51,852 nucleotides of DNA from Bacteroidota bacterium (lineage in GTDB: Bacteria > Bacteroidota > Bacteroidia > Sphingobacteriales > Sphingobacteriaceae). Of the stretch, positions 1 to 7,912 are shown piece after piece. Below the pieces are notes generated by a model. It was not told the origin of the DNA. It searched no databases and was given only the letters and a program-made list of their open reading frames with translations. Location of the stretch: positions 1 to 51,852 of the forward strand of contig JABDBW010000007.1 in NCBI GenBank assembly GCA_013288485.1, read 5' to 3'. The first letter of the stretch is position 1. Every line of letters begins with the position of its first letter. The position numbers and the translations under genes were made by a program.

Positions 1-253
1 TATCATTCACTTCAAAAGCAATATGATGTATGCCTTCTCCCCTCTTTTCTATAAACTTTGCCACCGGGCTGTCGGCTGATGAGGCCTCCAATAATTCTAT
101 CTTATTGGGGCCGCATTGTAAAAAGGCGGTTGTAACACCTTCGTCGGCTACATCCTCTGTTTTATAGACGGTTGTATGCAGCAATTTTTCATAAAGGCTG
201 CCCGAAAGCTGTATATCCTTTACCGCAATGCCGATATGTTCTATTTTGTTCAT
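1..253 (-). CDS. mce: Methylmalonyl-CoA epimerase, 3' part cut by window edge
   Basis: The reverse-strand reading frame opens at the ATG at 253 and runs off the left edge, so only about 84 N-terminal residues are visible. It begins MNKIEHIGIAVKDI, continues with FLQCGPNKIELLEA and reaches GEGIHHIAFEV, the signature of the vicinal-oxygen-chelate fold of methylmalonyl-CoA epimerase. His6 and the glutamate of KIELLE are expected metal ligands in this family. The enzyme interconverts the (R) and (S) epimers of methylmalonyl-CoA in propionate/succinate metabolism. A near-consensus box AATATTTG lies just upstream of the start. Family assignment is firm; the C-terminus cannot be seen. Confidence 0.9.
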   Translation of the reverse strand, partial: MNKIEHIGIAVKDIQLSGSLYEKLLHTTVYKTEDVADEGVTTAFLQCGPNKIELLEASSADSPVAKFIEKRGEGIHHIAFEVND

Positions 254-319
254 GTTCAAATATTGTAAATTATTAGTTTAATGTGACTATTTTGAATGAT
301 TTTAAATAAAAAGAATGTA

Positions 320-327
320 TATCTTTG
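320..327 (+). promoter_or_regulatory. Bacteroidota -7 promoter box TATCTTTG
   Basis: TATCTTTG matches the Bacteroidota -7 consensus TAnnTTTG and lies 21 nt before the ATG of the truncated cysteine desulfurase remnant. A TTTG at 291-294 could be the -33 element, but the gap of 25 nt is long. It suggests that the promoter of a once-intact gene survives. Confidence 0.5.
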
Positions 328-348
328 TAGTCTATTAATAAATGTACT

Positions 349-417
349 ATGAATATCCCAATTTACCTGGACAATAACGCTACAACCCCCATGGATCCGA
401 GGGTGCTGGAGGCTTAG
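349..417 (+). pseudogene. 22-codon N-terminal remnant of a cysteine desulfurase (NifS/IscS family)
   Basis: From the ATG at 349 the frame reads MNIPIYLDNNATTPMDPRVLEA and then stops at TAG. This is the conserved N-terminus of class V aminotransferase cysteine desulfurases (IYLDNNATTP, PRVLEA), which are normally about 380 residues. No continuation is visible in any frame after the stop; within 40 bp the sequence enters a strong hairpin terminator. A -7 box lies upstream. The simplest reading is a gene lost by deletion of everything after codon 22, leaving promoter and first codons. An assembly join is possible. The short peptide is unlikely to be functional. Confidence 0.75.
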
Positions 418-453
418 TTGGCAGTTTTTGTTTACTGAAGCAGTTTAAAAATA

Positions 454-487
454 AAAAGCCTCCTGCTATTTACAGCAGGAGGCTTTT
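454..487. terminator. Bidirectional hairpin terminator
   Basis: The 14-nt arm AAAAGCCTCCTGCT at 454-467 pairs perfectly with 474-487 across a 6-nt loop, giving a GC-rich stem flanked by A and T runs on both sides. It lies just past the stop of the minus-strand membrane protein (505) and 36 nt after the cysteine desulfurase remnant, so it can end transcription from either side. Confidence 0.85.
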
Positions 488-504
488 AGCATAACTATAA
501 AATT

Positions 505-954
505 TTACTGTTTAACCCAAAGAGGGCCCTTACCGCTCATCCGTTTAAAAATAAGATAAATTAAGGCTAATGATTGAGCAATATGGAAACAGCCGAACCG
601 CCGGGGTACGCCTGCATGTAAACAAAATATATAAATAATGCCGCCTATATTAAAAATAAGAACAGCTAAAATTATTTTCCCCGCCAATTTCATCGCGGCG
701 GTATTGTCGGCACCGTATTCGTTTTTGTTTGGGAATGTTAATACCATTTGTGCAATAAACACCAGGACCACGATAATGTGTACCGATGCTTTGTCGGCAT
801 TGTAGCCCATGCTTTCGCCAATAATAGGAAGAAGACTAAAGTAGCATAAGCCTGATAGGAAAAGTTTCCTGTCGGCTTTAAAAGCACCATAAAGGCATAA
901 CAGGGTTAAAGCCGAGCCGGCAATGGTAAAGATCCATAAAACTGTTGAGTCCAT
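505..954 (-). CDS. Unknown small membrane protein, 4-5 TM segments
   Basis: The protein has 149 residues and I do not recognise a family. Hydrophobic segments are visible at about residues 5-23, 31-46, 58-75, 89-111 and possibly 122-135. The ends are hydrophilic, with a basic C-terminus (RMSGKGPLWVKQ). This indicates an inner-membrane protein with no enzymatic motif that I can see. It is monocistronic and followed by the strong terminator at 454-487. Upstream on its strand a TACATTTA sequence resembles a -7 box with one mismatch. The start at 954 places the first segment right after four residues, normal for such proteins. No function is proposed. Confidence 0.6.
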   Translation of the reverse strand: MDSTVLWIFTIAGSALTLLCLYGAFKADRKLFLSGLCYFSLLPIIGESMGYNADKASVHIIVVLVFIAQMVLTFPNKNEYGADNTAAMKLAGKIILAVLIFNIGGIIYIFCLHAGVPRRFGCFHIAQSLALIYLIFKRMSGKGPLWVKQ

Positions 955-1082
955 AATTGTTTAATTTTAGGTTTGAAAATTGGTTTGTTATATAAATGTA
1001 AGAATAGATTATTGATTTACAATAGATTAGAAAATAATATTTGCAAGAGCCAAGCCCCCCTAAATATTCCCGTTTATTCACC

Positions 1083-1139
1083 CGGACCAGGTGGACCAGG
1101 CCGGACCACCCGGACCACCCGGACCAGGTGGTCCACCCC
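1083..1139. repeat. GC-rich 9-mer-type repeat in an AT-rich spacer
   Basis: About 57 bp are built from repeated GGACCACCC / GGACCAGGT units. On the minus strand the repeats read GGTCCGGGT, resembling the Gly-Gly-Pro codons in the cytochrome tails near 36500-36545. The surrounding 955-1242 spacer is AT-rich and holds no convincing gene; the minus-strand frame through the repeat is low-complexity Trp/Ser/Gly and looks spurious. Confidence 0.7.
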
Positions 1140-1209
1140 CTAATCTTCAATTAACTAATCTTTAATCTTTAAATTTTCAAATACCTTTTTCAAATTCAAA
1201 ACATATTAC

Positions 1210-1217
1210 TACATTTG
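1210..1217 (+). promoter_or_regulatory. -7 promoter box TACATTTG for rpmE2
   Basis: TACATTTG fits TAnnTTTG exactly and lies 25 nt upstream of the L31 start codon. An AGAAGGAGT ribosome-binding site at about 1229-1236 follows it, one of few clear Shine-Dalgarno sites in the window. No clean -33 TTTG is visible. Confidence 0.6.
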
Positions 1218-1242
1218 CACCTCTTTTAGAAGGAGTATTAAA

Positions 1243-1488
1243 ATGAAAAAAGATCTGCATCCATCAAACTATAGATTAGTTGTATTTAAAGATATGTCGA
1301 ACGACTATTCTTTTATCACTAAATCATGCATCGACAGCCGTGAAACCGTAAAATGGGAAGACGGTAACGAATATCCGTTAGTAAAATTAGAAATTTCGCA
1401 TACCTCGCATCCGTTCTATACCGGTAAAATGAAACTGGTTGATACCGCGGGCCGTATTGATAAGTTCCGTACACGTTATAACAAGTAA
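1243..1488 (+). CDS. rpmE2: 50S ribosomal protein L31 type B
   Basis: The 81-residue protein begins [20 protein letters not shown] and includes [17 protein letters not shown] and the C-terminal [11 protein letters not shown], diagnostic of type B L31. It lacks the CxxC zinc-binding cysteines of type A L31. It is a component of the large ribosomal subunit near the central protuberance. The start is supported by a good ribosome-binding site and an upstream -7 box. The gene is monocistronic, ending in the terminator at 1515-1545. In many bacteria type B paralogues replace type A under zinc limitation; whether this genome has both cannot be seen here. Confidence 0.95.
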   Translation: MKKDLHPSNYRLVVFKDMSNDYSFITKSCIDSRETVKWEDGNEYPLVKLEISHTSHPFYTGKMKLVDTAGRIDKFRTRYNK

Positions 1489-1514
1489 TTATCAGCTTGT
1501 TAATAAAATATTTG

Positions 1515-1545
1515 AAAGTCTCCTGATGTATCGGGAGACTTTTTT
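1515..1545 (+). terminator. Rho-independent terminator after rpmE2
   Basis: AAAGTCTCC at 1515-1523 pairs with GGAGACTTT at 1534-1542, followed by a T-rich run. It begins 27 nt after the L31 stop codon and ends just before the next start codon at 1557. Confidence 0.85.
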
Positions 1546-1556
1546 ATTTTTGAGCC

Positions 1557-2741
1557 ATGGCAATTATCCTTTTCGACGATAACGCGCATCAAACCCTTCT
1601 GCCTTTAACCTATACCCGCCCTGTTGCTGATATTCGCATTGGTATACTAACTATTGCCGAAAAGTGGGCGAAATATTTTGATCTCGATTATTCCTGGCAC
1701 ACGCAACCCTGGCTTCAAAACAAGTTCCCAACTAAAATTGAGGAAAGAAACTTGTTTATAAATGGCTCATTTTGTCCGGATGAAACGTTGATAGAAGCAA
1801 TCAAAAACCTGCAGGGCAACGAAGCCTTAAAATATGGCGGACAATTGGTTGCCGTAAAGCTAAATAAAGAAGATGCCTCTAATTTTGATGTGCATACAGT
1901 TTATAAAAATACAGTTGAACTTAAACATACGCCCGTAACCGTCATTTACCCCGAAGATATTTTCAGCAAAAACGATACAGAACTGCGAAAGGATTTTAAA
2001 CTGCTTACCAACGGGCGCAAAAGCGCAGCTATCAGCGCCACCAATACCATCATCGGTAACGATTTTTTCGCGGAAGAAGGCGCCATTGCCGAATGTTCTA
2101 CCTTTAATACAACCAATGGCCCCATCTACTTAGCTAAACATACCGAAGTTTGGGAAGGCACCCATATACGCGGTTCGTTTGCTTTATGCGAACATTCGCA
2201 GGTAAAGATGGGGGCGAAAATATATGGGGCAACTACCGTAGGCCCGTATTCGAGGGTTGGGGGCGAGATCAGTAACGCAGTAATATGGGGCTATTCATCC
2301 AAGGGACATGATGGTTTTTTAGGTAACTCGGTGCTGGGCGAATGGTGTAATATCGGCGCCGACAGCAATAATTCGAACCTGAAAAACAACTATGCCGAAG
2401 TTAAATTATGGGATTATACCACGCAGCGTTTCCGTAAAACGGGCCTGCAATTTTGCGGTTTAATAATGGCCGACCATGCCAAATGCGGCATTAATACCAT
2501 GTTTAATACAGGCACGGTTGTAGGCGTGGGCGCTAATATTTTTGGCTCAGGCTTTCCGCGCAATTTTGTGCCCGATTTTGCCTGGGGCGGCGCGCAGGGC
2601 TTTGAGGTATACAGCATCAAAAAAATGTTTGAAACCGCCGAAAAGGTCTACGAACGCCGTTCGCGCGCTTTTGATGAAACCGAGCAGGAAATATTGAAGA
2701 AGGTTTTTGAATTAACAGAAGAATATAGAGGAGTATTTTAA
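1557..2741 (+). CDS. GlmU-like sugar-1-phosphate nucleotidyltransferase
   Basis: The 394-residue protein opens MAIILFDDNAHQTLLPLTYTRP, typical of the Bacteroidota GlmU-like family, with a degenerate nucleotidyltransferase domain in about the first 190 residues. The C-terminal half looks like a left-handed beta-helix (hexapeptide repeats such as GAKIYGATTVGPYSRVGG and NTGTVVGVGANIFG) of acyltransferase type. By analogy with GlmU it would act on hexosamine-1-phosphates for UDP-sugar supply, but the N-terminus lacks the canonical LAAGxGTRM nucleotide loop, so catalytic activity is uncertain. It starts 11 nt after the rpmE2 terminator and precedes tpiA by 49 bp, possibly in one transcript with it. 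Confidence 0.8.
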   Translation: MAIILFDDNAHQTLLPLTYTRPVADIRIGILTIAEKWAKYFDLDYSWHTQPWLQNKFPTKIEERNLFINGSFCPDETLIEAIKNLQGNEALKYGGQLVAVKLNKEDASNFDVHTVYKNTVELKHTPVTVIYPEDIFSKNDTELRKDFKLLTNGRKSAAISATNTIIGNDFFAEEGAIAECSTFNTTNGPIYLAKHTEVWEGTHIRGSFALCEHSQVKMGAKIYGATTVGPYSRVGGEISNAVIWGYSSKGHDGFLGNSVLGEWCNIGADSNNSNLKNNYAEVKLWDYTTQRFRKTGLQFCGLIMADHAKCGINTMFNTGTVVGVGANIFGSGFPRNFVPDFAWGGAQGFEVYSIKKMFETAEKVYERRSRAFDETEQEILKKVFELTEEYRGVF

Positions 2742-2743
2742 CA

Positions 2744-2770
2744 TAGCGATGGGTTTTAAACCCATCGCTA
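2744..2770. repeat. Perfect 27-bp palindrome between glmU-like gene and tpiA
   Basis: TAGCGATGGGTTT, one central T, then the exact reverse complement. It fills most of the 49-bp spacer and begins 3 nt after the stop codon. There is no T run after it, so it may be an attenuator, an RNA-processing site or a mobile palindrome. A related stem (AGCGAT-GGG...) occurs at 36605-36637. Confidence 0.8.
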
Positions 2771-2790
2771 TAAACAACATCTAACATATC

Positions 2791-3555
2791 ATGAGAAAAA
2801 AAATTGTTGCCGGTAACTGGAAAATGAACCTGGATTATAAAGAGGGATTGAGCTTGTTTTCGGAAGTGGTGAATATGGTTAACGACGAAGTGACCGGTAA
2901 CCAGCAGGTGGTGGTTTGTAGTCCGTTTATTCATTTGCATAGCTTGGTGCAATTGGGCAAAGGCGTTGCCAAAATAGCCGTAGGCGCGCAAAACGCCCAC
3001 CAGGCAGAATCAGGGGCCTATACAGGTGAAATTTCTGCTAAAATGATCAGATCGGTTGGTGCCGGGTATGTTATTTTAGGGCACTCCGAGCGCCGCCAGT
3101 ATTTTGGGGAAACCAATGAACTCCTGGCTAAAAAAACCGATACCGCCCTTGCTAACGACCTAAAGCCGATCTTCTGCATAGGCGAAACTTTGCAGGAGCG
3201 CGGGCTTGGCAAGCATTTCGATGTTATAAAAAGCCAACTTGCTGAAGGTGTTTTCCATTTAAACGAAACCCAATTCAATAAACTGGTTATTGCTTACGAA
3301 CCGGTTTGGGCCATAGGTACGGGTGTAACCGCTTCGTCGGCCCAGGCGCAAGAAATCCATCATTTTATCCGCAAAGAGATAGCGGCCAAATACAGCCAGG
3401 CAATTGCCGATGCTACCACTATTTTGTACGGCGGAAGCTGTAACCCTACAAACGCGCCCGAGTTATTCGCGCAGCACGATATTGATGGCGGATTGATCGG
3501 CGGCGCATCCCTGAAGTCGCGCGATTTTGTGGATATCGTAAAGGTTTTTAATTAA
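2791..3555 (+). CDS. tpiA: Triosephosphate isomerase
   Basis: The 254-residue TIM barrel converts dihydroxyacetone phosphate and glyceraldehyde 3-phosphate in glycolysis. Visible signatures are the N-terminal NWKMN with the catalytic Lys at residue 13 or so, ILGHSERR with the catalytic His, and AYEPVWAIGTG with the catalytic Glu and the flexible loop after it. The C-terminal GLIGGASL phosphate loop is present. Length is standard. It lies in a co-directional run with the GlmU-like gene upstream and a membrane protein plus prmA downstream, spaced by about 30 bp, so co-transcription is likely. Confidence 0.97.
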   Translation: MRKKIVAGNWKMNLDYKEGLSLFSEVVNMVNDEVTGNQQVVVCSPFIHLHSLVQLGKGVAKIAVGAQNAHQAESGAYTGEISAKMIRSVGAGYVILGHSERRQYFGETNELLAKKTDTALANDLKPIFCIGETLQERGLGKHFDVIKSQLAEGVFHLNETQFNKLVIAYEPVWAIGTGVTASSAQAQEIHHFIRKEIAAKYSQAIADATTILYGGSCNPTNAPELFAQHDIDGGLIGGASLKSRDFVDIVKVFN

Positions 3556-3586
3556 GAACAGTTAATTAGTAGCGGAGGATATAGGT

Positions 3587-4054
3587 GTGAAACGGTTTTT
3601 TAAAGTTATACTACCTCCTCTAATCGCTTTTTGGGCGTTTGCTATCTTCCTGAAATTTAGCCCGGTTTTTCATCATGTCAATGGCTCTGACGAGATGGGC
3701 ACCGACTCTGTGTACGGCTTAATAAGTTTTTATAAGGTGTTTGCCCCCGGCCAGATACTAATAGCGTTACTTACCCAGTGGCTAATTGTAATGCCGCTAT
3801 GGGATAGGATAGTAGCTAAACCAAAATCAGCCATAATTATTTTCCCGTCAATTGTCATAATTTGTCTTGCTTTTGCATTTGGCATAGCTTATGTGATATG
3901 GGATACAGCGACAGGGATCAAACACCTGGTTCAAATCTGTTTATTTATGACAGGGGTACAGTTGTTTTATTGGATAATTAACTTCCTGGTGCTATTCCTC
4001 ATAGACTGGAAAGTATTAAAAAAAGCTGACGCCGCTAACCCCACTAATCTTTAA
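3587..4054 (+). CDS. Unknown membrane protein, four TM segments, GTG start
   Basis: The 155-residue protein has four hydrophobic stretches at about residues 7-24, 49-70, 82-107 and 115-141 and a short basic C-terminus. I do not recognise the family. The chosen GTG at 3587 follows a GGAGG at 3573-3578, a clear ribosome-binding site that decides the start. The stop TAA is separated from the prmA start by a single base, so translational coupling with prmA is likely. Its position between tpiA and prmA gives no clear functional hint. It is presumably in the cytoplasmic membrane. Confidence 0.7.
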   Translation: MKRFFKVILPPLIAFWAFAIFLKFSPVFHHVNGSDEMGTDSVYGLISFYKVFAPGQILIALLTQWLIVMPLWDRIVAKPKSAIIIFPSIVIICLAFAFGIAYVIWDTATGIKHLVQICLFMTGVQLFYWIINFLVLFLIDWKVLKKADAANPTNL

Positions 4055-4055
4055 C

Positions 4056-4892
4056 ATGAACTACTACGAACTTCTTTTCACTACCATAACTTCCGAAGAT
4101 TACCAGCAGGACCTGCTGATCAACGCTTTGGGCGAAATTGGTTTTGATACATTTGAAGAGGTAGAGTTTGGATTTAAGGCTTACATCCCATCTGCTGATT
4201 TTGATGAAGAACGATTGCTGGAAACATTATTGCCCTACCGGGAAATGTTCACTTTTAGCTATGATATAACCCTTATTCCGCAAAAAAACTGGAACGAAGT
4301 ATGGGAAAGTAATTTTGAACCATTAACCATAGGCGGCCAGGTTTTTGTACGCGCCACTTTTCATGAACCCCGGCCCGAATTTAAGTATGAAATTGTTATA
4401 GATCCCAAAATGGCTTTCGGCACCGGGCACCATCAAACTACGGCCATGATGCTGCAGTTGATGCTGGAAAATGAATTTACCGGGAAGAAAGTTTTAGATA
4501 TGGGCTGCGGCACGGGCATACTATCTATAATGGCTGCCAAATTGGGAGCCGTCGCCATAACCGCTATTGATTATGACCCGCTATGCTATGAAAGTACGCT
4601 GGAGAACGCGCAGCTCAACCATATCGGTAATATTAAAGCTGTTTGCGGATCAAAAGAGGCAATTCCCCCCGAACAATTCGATACCATACTGGCAAACATT
4701 AACCGCAATATTTTAATTGACCAGGTGCAGCGTTATAGCCAGGTTTTAAAGCCCGAAGGGGAAATATATTTAAGCGGATTTTATGAAAAGCCCGACCTGG
4801 ATATGATCATTGATGAGGCACGCAAGTATGGCTTAAAGTATATCATCCATAAAGCGGATAAGGATTGGGTAGCTGCTAAGTTCGTGAAGTAA
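4056..4892 (+). CDS. prmA: Ribosomal protein L11 methyltransferase
   Basis: The 278-residue class I SAM methyltransferase trimethylates ribosomal protein L11. The N-terminal substrate-recognition domain spans about residues 1-90. Then MAFGTGHHQTT, VLDMGCGTGILSI (SAM-binding motif I), AIDYDPLC (acidic ribose-binding residue) and LANINRN (motif IV) follow in the expected order. The start lies one base after the previous stop. It is the last gene of the glmU-like/tpiA run; the spacer after it contains the promoter for the next gene. Confidence 0.95.
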   Translation: MNYYELLFTTITSEDYQQDLLINALGEIGFDTFEEVEFGFKAYIPSADFDEERLLETLLPYREMFTFSYDITLIPQKNWNEVWESNFEPLTIGGQVFVRATFHEPRPEFKYEIVIDPKMAFGTGHHQTTAMMLQLMLENEFTGKKVLDMGCGTGILSIMAAKLGAVAITAIDYDPLCYESTLENAQLNHIGNIKAVCGSKEAIPPEQFDTILANINRNILIDQVQRYSQVLKPEGEIYLSGFYEKPDLDMIIDEARKYGLKYIIHKADKDWVAAKFVK

Positions 4893-4970
4893 GTCTATCA
4901 AAAACTCCGGCTACTTTTAAATGTTATAACAAGATGTTATTATTTTGACATAATAATAGGCACTATCATT

Positions 4971-4978
4971 TATATTTG
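4971..4978 (+). promoter_or_regulatory. -7 promoter box TATATTTG for the universal stress protein
   Basis: TATATTTG matches TAnnTTTG exactly. A TTTG at 4944-4947 lies 23 nt upstream as a candidate -33 element. The predicted leader before the stress-protein start at 5032 is about 45-50 nt. Confidence 0.6.
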
Positions 4979-5005
4979 CACTAACTTTTAGACCAAATAA
5001 GTCAA

Positions 5006-5035
5006 ATGGACACTACTTCATTTTCAATAATATGA
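5006..5035 (+). other. Possible 9-codon upstream ORF overlapping the stress-protein start
   Basis: An ATG at 5006 opens MDTTSFSII and stops at TGA 5033-5035, which overlaps the ATG at 5032 in an ATGA junction. This arrangement would permit translational coupling. There is no ribosome-binding site in front, and chance occurrence is quite possible. Confidence 0.3.
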
Positions 5036-5880
5036 AAACTTATCTTATCCCTATCGATTTTTCTCAGGCATCTATCCACGCTGCTGAATTTGCTGCCGGA
5101 TTAAGTAAACAAACTAACGTTGAGCACTTGATTTTATTAAATGCTTATTATGTGTCGCCGGTGGAAACCATGCTGCCTGATCCGGATATGGTATTGTTAA
5201 GAGAAGAACAAATAGAGCAAAATGCTGCCGAGAGGATAAAAAAACTTGAACATTTAAAGGGAAAGTTAAAAAAACTGGTTAGGCCGGGCGTTCAAATAAG
5301 TACCCATTTAAACCGTTCACATTTATTGCGTGCCGTGGTTGAAAATACCATCAACAGGAATGCCGATGTAGTTATATTAGGCAGCAAGGGCAACAGCAGT
5401 ATGGATGATTCGCAGATAGGCAGCCACGTGGTAACCATATCAAAGGCCAGCCCTGTGCCGGTAATTGTTGTGCCCCCCGGCTATAATTTTGAGGAAATTA
5501 AACGGGTTGTTATAGCCTGCGATTTTAATAAAGTTAAAGAGACGATACCCTTAGAGGCTTTGAAAAAAATACTCGATAATAAAAAATTTGAGCTGTTAAT
5601 TGTAAATATTGATAATGAAACCAGGCACCAGGATGGTGATGCAGAAAGAATGGCCCAGGAAACCGCCATGCACATGATGCTTAAACAGTACGACCCGAAA
5701 TATTATTACGTTAATAACCCGGATATTATTAACGGTATTTTACAGTTCGCGGCCGACAATGACGCGCAGTTAGTAATAGCTTTACCCCATAAGTACAGTT
5801 TTTTCCAATCTATTTTGCATAACAGTGTTTCGCATAAATTAGCGGAAACTGCCGCTGTGCCGGTATTACTGTTGAAATAA
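5032..5880 (+). CDS. Tandem-domain universal stress protein (UspA family)
   Basis: The 282-residue cytoplasmic protein contains two Usp domains. The first (about 1-147) begins MKTYLIPIDFSQAS and carries the ATP-binding pattern G-x2-G-x9-G-S at residues 117-131 (GSKGNSSMDDSQIGS), as in the ATP-binding Usp subgroup. The second (about 150-282) ends AETAAVPVLLLK but has lost the glycines of this motif (ALPHKYSFFQS), so it is probably a non-binding partner domain. Such proteins help cells survive stress; the exact partner is unknown. It is monocistronic, with its own -7 box and perhaps an upstream mini-ORF. Confidence 0.88.
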   Translation: MKTYLIPIDFSQASIHAAEFAAGLSKQTNVEHLILLNAYYVSPVETMLPDPDMVLLREEQIEQNAAERIKKLEHLKGKLKKLVRPGVQISTHLNRSHLLRAVVENTINRNADVVILGSKGNSSMDDSQIGSHVVTISKASPVPVIVVPPGYNFEEIKRVVIACDFNKVKETIPLEALKKILDNKKFELLIVNIDNETRHQDGDAERMAQETAMHMMLKQYDPKYYYVNNPDIINGILQFAADNDAQLVIALPHKYSFFQSILHNSVSHKLAETAAVPVLLLK

Positions 5881-5980
5881 ATACCCCCGGTGTTAATATC
5901 TTAGTCGCCCGTAAAAGCTGTTTTTTGTGTTTATTTGCATTAGATAAAGCACTTCACCTTGTGCTGCAATTATAATTTAC

Positions 5981-7336
5981 ATGAGGGTACATTTTATAGC
6001 CATTGGCGGCAGTGCTATGCACAACCTGGCCATTGCTTTGCATAAAAAAGGATTTACGGTAACCGGATCAGACGACGTACTGTTTGAACCTTCGGTTTCG
6101 CGGCTGAACAAATACGGTTTGCTGCCTGCAGAAAATGGATGGCACCCTGAAAAAATAACACCGGATATTGACGCGGTAATACTAGGTATGCACGCCCGCG
6201 TTGATAACCCTGAACTAATTAAGGCACAGGAGTTAGGCATAAAAATATATTCCTATCCCGAGTATATTTATGAGCAATCAAAAAATAAGCTGCGGGTAGT
6301 GATAGGGGGAAGCCACGGCAAAACCACTATCACTTCTATGATATTACATGTGCTGCAGGCTGCCGGAAAAGATTTTGATTACCTGGTGGGGGCGCAGCTG
6401 GAAGGTTTTGAAACCATGGTAAGGTTAACAAATGAAGCGCCGGTTATTATAATTGAAGGCGACGAGTATTTAGCCTCGCCTATTGACAGGCGGCCCAAGT
6501 TCCACCTTTACAAAGCCAATATTGGTGTTATAAGCGGTATAGCATGGGATCATATCAATGTGTTCCCTACGTTTCAAAATTATACAGATCAGTTTAAGCT
6601 GTTTATTGAAACTATACAACCCGGCGGAAAACTTATTTACAGTAAAACAGATACGGTTTTAAATGATATAGTGGCGAGAGACAACTCTGAAATTACCAAA
6701 GAGCCTTATGTTTTACCCAATTATAGTATTGAAAACGGCGTTACAACCTTATTATTTGGCGGTAAGAAATATCCCCTGCAGGTTTTTGGCGAACACAACT
6801 TGTTGAATATGGAAGCCGCGCGGTTGGTATGCACAAGTCTTGATATTAAGCCTGAAGATTTTTATAAATATATAACCACTTTTAAAGGGGCCGCGCGCAG
6901 GCTCGAATTGGTTGGTAAAAATGCCAATGCCGCTATTTTTAAAGATTTCGCGCACTCGCCGTCAAAATTACTGGCTACCATACAGGCAGTTAAAACTCAG
7001 TTTCCCGGAAGGAAATTGATAGCTTGTATTGAACTACATACATTCAGCAGCCTGAACAAAGATTTTTTATCGCAATATGCAGGTACAATGGATGAAGCCG
7101 ACGTAGCTATAGTTTTTATTGACAAGAAAACCTTTGAGCAGAAAAAAATGGAACCCTACCCGGCAGAAACGGTAAAGGCCGCTTTTTTAAAGAGCGATCT
7201 TATATTTTTTAATGACCCGGAACTATTGTTAAACAAGCTGGAAACAGTAAATATGGCTGGTACCAATTTATTAATGATGAGTTCGGGGAATTTTGGAGGG
7301 ATCAATATTATTGACCTGAAAAACAAAATATTATAA
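5981..7336 (+). CDS. mpl: UDP-MurNAc:tripeptide ligase for murein recycling (Mpl-like)
   Basis: The 451-residue Mur ligase begins MRVHFIAIGGSAMHNLAIAL, the Rossmann N-terminus of the MurC/Mpl branch. GGSHGKTT at residues 109-116 is the ATP-binding P-loop, IEGDEY the following acidic motif and FGEHNLLNMEAA the substrate-binding central domain signature. The IAIGGSAMHNLA and ASPIDRRPKF features favour Mpl over MurC. Mpl joins recycled L-Ala-D-Glu-meso-DAP tripeptide to UDP-MurNAc in the cytoplasm. It stands alone between a stress protein and an XRE regulator, not in a mur cluster, which also suits recycling rather than de novo synthesis. Confidence 0.88.
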   Translation: MRVHFIAIGGSAMHNLAIALHKKGFTVTGSDDVLFEPSVSRLNKYGLLPAENGWHPEKITPDIDAVILGMHARVDNPELIKAQELGIKIYSYPEYIYEQSKNKLRVVIGGSHGKTTITSMILHVLQAAGKDFDYLVGAQLEGFETMVRLTNEAPVIIIEGDEYLASPIDRRPKFHLYKANIGVISGIAWDHINVFPTFQNYTDQFKLFIETIQPGGKLIYSKTDTVLNDIVARDNSEITKEPYVLPNYSIENGVTTLLFGGKKYPLQVFGEHNLLNMEAARLVCTSLDIKPEDFYKYITTFKGAARRLELVGKNANAAIFKDFAHSPSKLLATIQAVKTQFPGRKLIACIELHTFSSLNKDFLSQYAGTMDEADVAIVFIDKKTFEQKKMEPYPAETVKAAFLKSDLIFFNDPELLLNKLETVNMAGTNLLMMSSGNFGGINIIDLKNKIL

Positions 7337-7410
7337 TAATTATTGGAAATAAAAAAAAATTAGTAACTTTATTAACTATTGCGAAACCCTTAGCTTTATT
7401 TAACTCACAC

Positions 7411-7752
7411 ATGAAATCATTAGGCAAAAAAATTAGGTTGTTGCGTCATCAGAAGGCATGGAGCCAGGAAGATGTTGCAAAAAGGTTAGATATTTCTATT
7501 CCCGCGTTTTCTAAAATTGAAACCGGGATCACCGATATTAATTTATCAAGGCTTGAACAAATATCAAATTTGTTTGAAATGTCTGTAGTTCAATTACTTA
7601 CCTTTAACGACCTGGAGCAAGAACAAAAATTTGTTAATGAATTAGAGGTTGTTAATAAAAAGCTGACCGATAGAGAAATAGAGATCATAGAACTGCAAAA
7701 GAAAGTTATAGAGTTATTTGAAGAATTAAGGCACAATAAAATAACCGCTTGA
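7411..7752 (+). CDS. XRE-family helix-turn-helix regulator with C-terminal coiled coil
   Basis: The 113-residue protein has an HTH of Cro/C1 type over about residues 6-62 (KIRLLRHQKAWSQEDVAKRL, then ISIPAFSKIETG for the recognition helix). The rest, from about 70 to 108, is a charged heptad-like helix (KFVNELEVVNKKLTDREIEI) that should dimerise. No ligand-binding domain is present. A TAACTTTA at 7364-7371, one mismatch from the -7 consensus, precedes it. No toxin partner or phage gene lies nearby. The target is unknown. Confidence 0.85.
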   Translation: MKSLGKKIRLLRHQKAWSQEDVAKRLDISIPAFSKIETGITDINLSRLEQISNLFEMSVVQLLTFNDLEQEQKFVNELEVVNKKLTDREIEIIELQKKVIELFEELRHNKITA

Positions 7753-7755
7753 TTT

Positions 7756-7833
7756 AGCTTAAAGCGGAAAGGTTAAAGCTAAAAGCTTTAATTTGAGCTT
7801 AAAGCAGAAAGACCAAAGCTAAAAGCTTTAATT
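7756..7833. repeat. Two 38-nt direct repeats with inverted relatives downstream
   Basis: Units at 7756-7793 and 7796-7833 (starting AGCTTAAAGC) are the same length with four differences. The rest of the spacer, to about 7912, has AAGCTT-rich segments of opposite polarity (GCTTTCAGCCTTAAGC). The spacer separates convergent genes, and its ends contain both TGA stop codons (TTGATTTAGC on the plus strand, TTGATTGGAGC on the minus strand). Confidence 0.8.
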
Positions 7834-7912
7834 ACTGCTATAGTTTTTAATCGTATATAATTCAAGCTTTCAGCCTTAAGCTTTATGCTCCAATTCAAGC
7901 TTTCGGCTCCAA

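Noticed and set aside
878..1150. Minus-strand frame of 90 codons through the GC-rich spacer repeat
   Set aside because: Overlaps the membrane-protein start, and its N-terminal part is merely the repeat read as Trp/Ser/Gly; no homology, no promoter.
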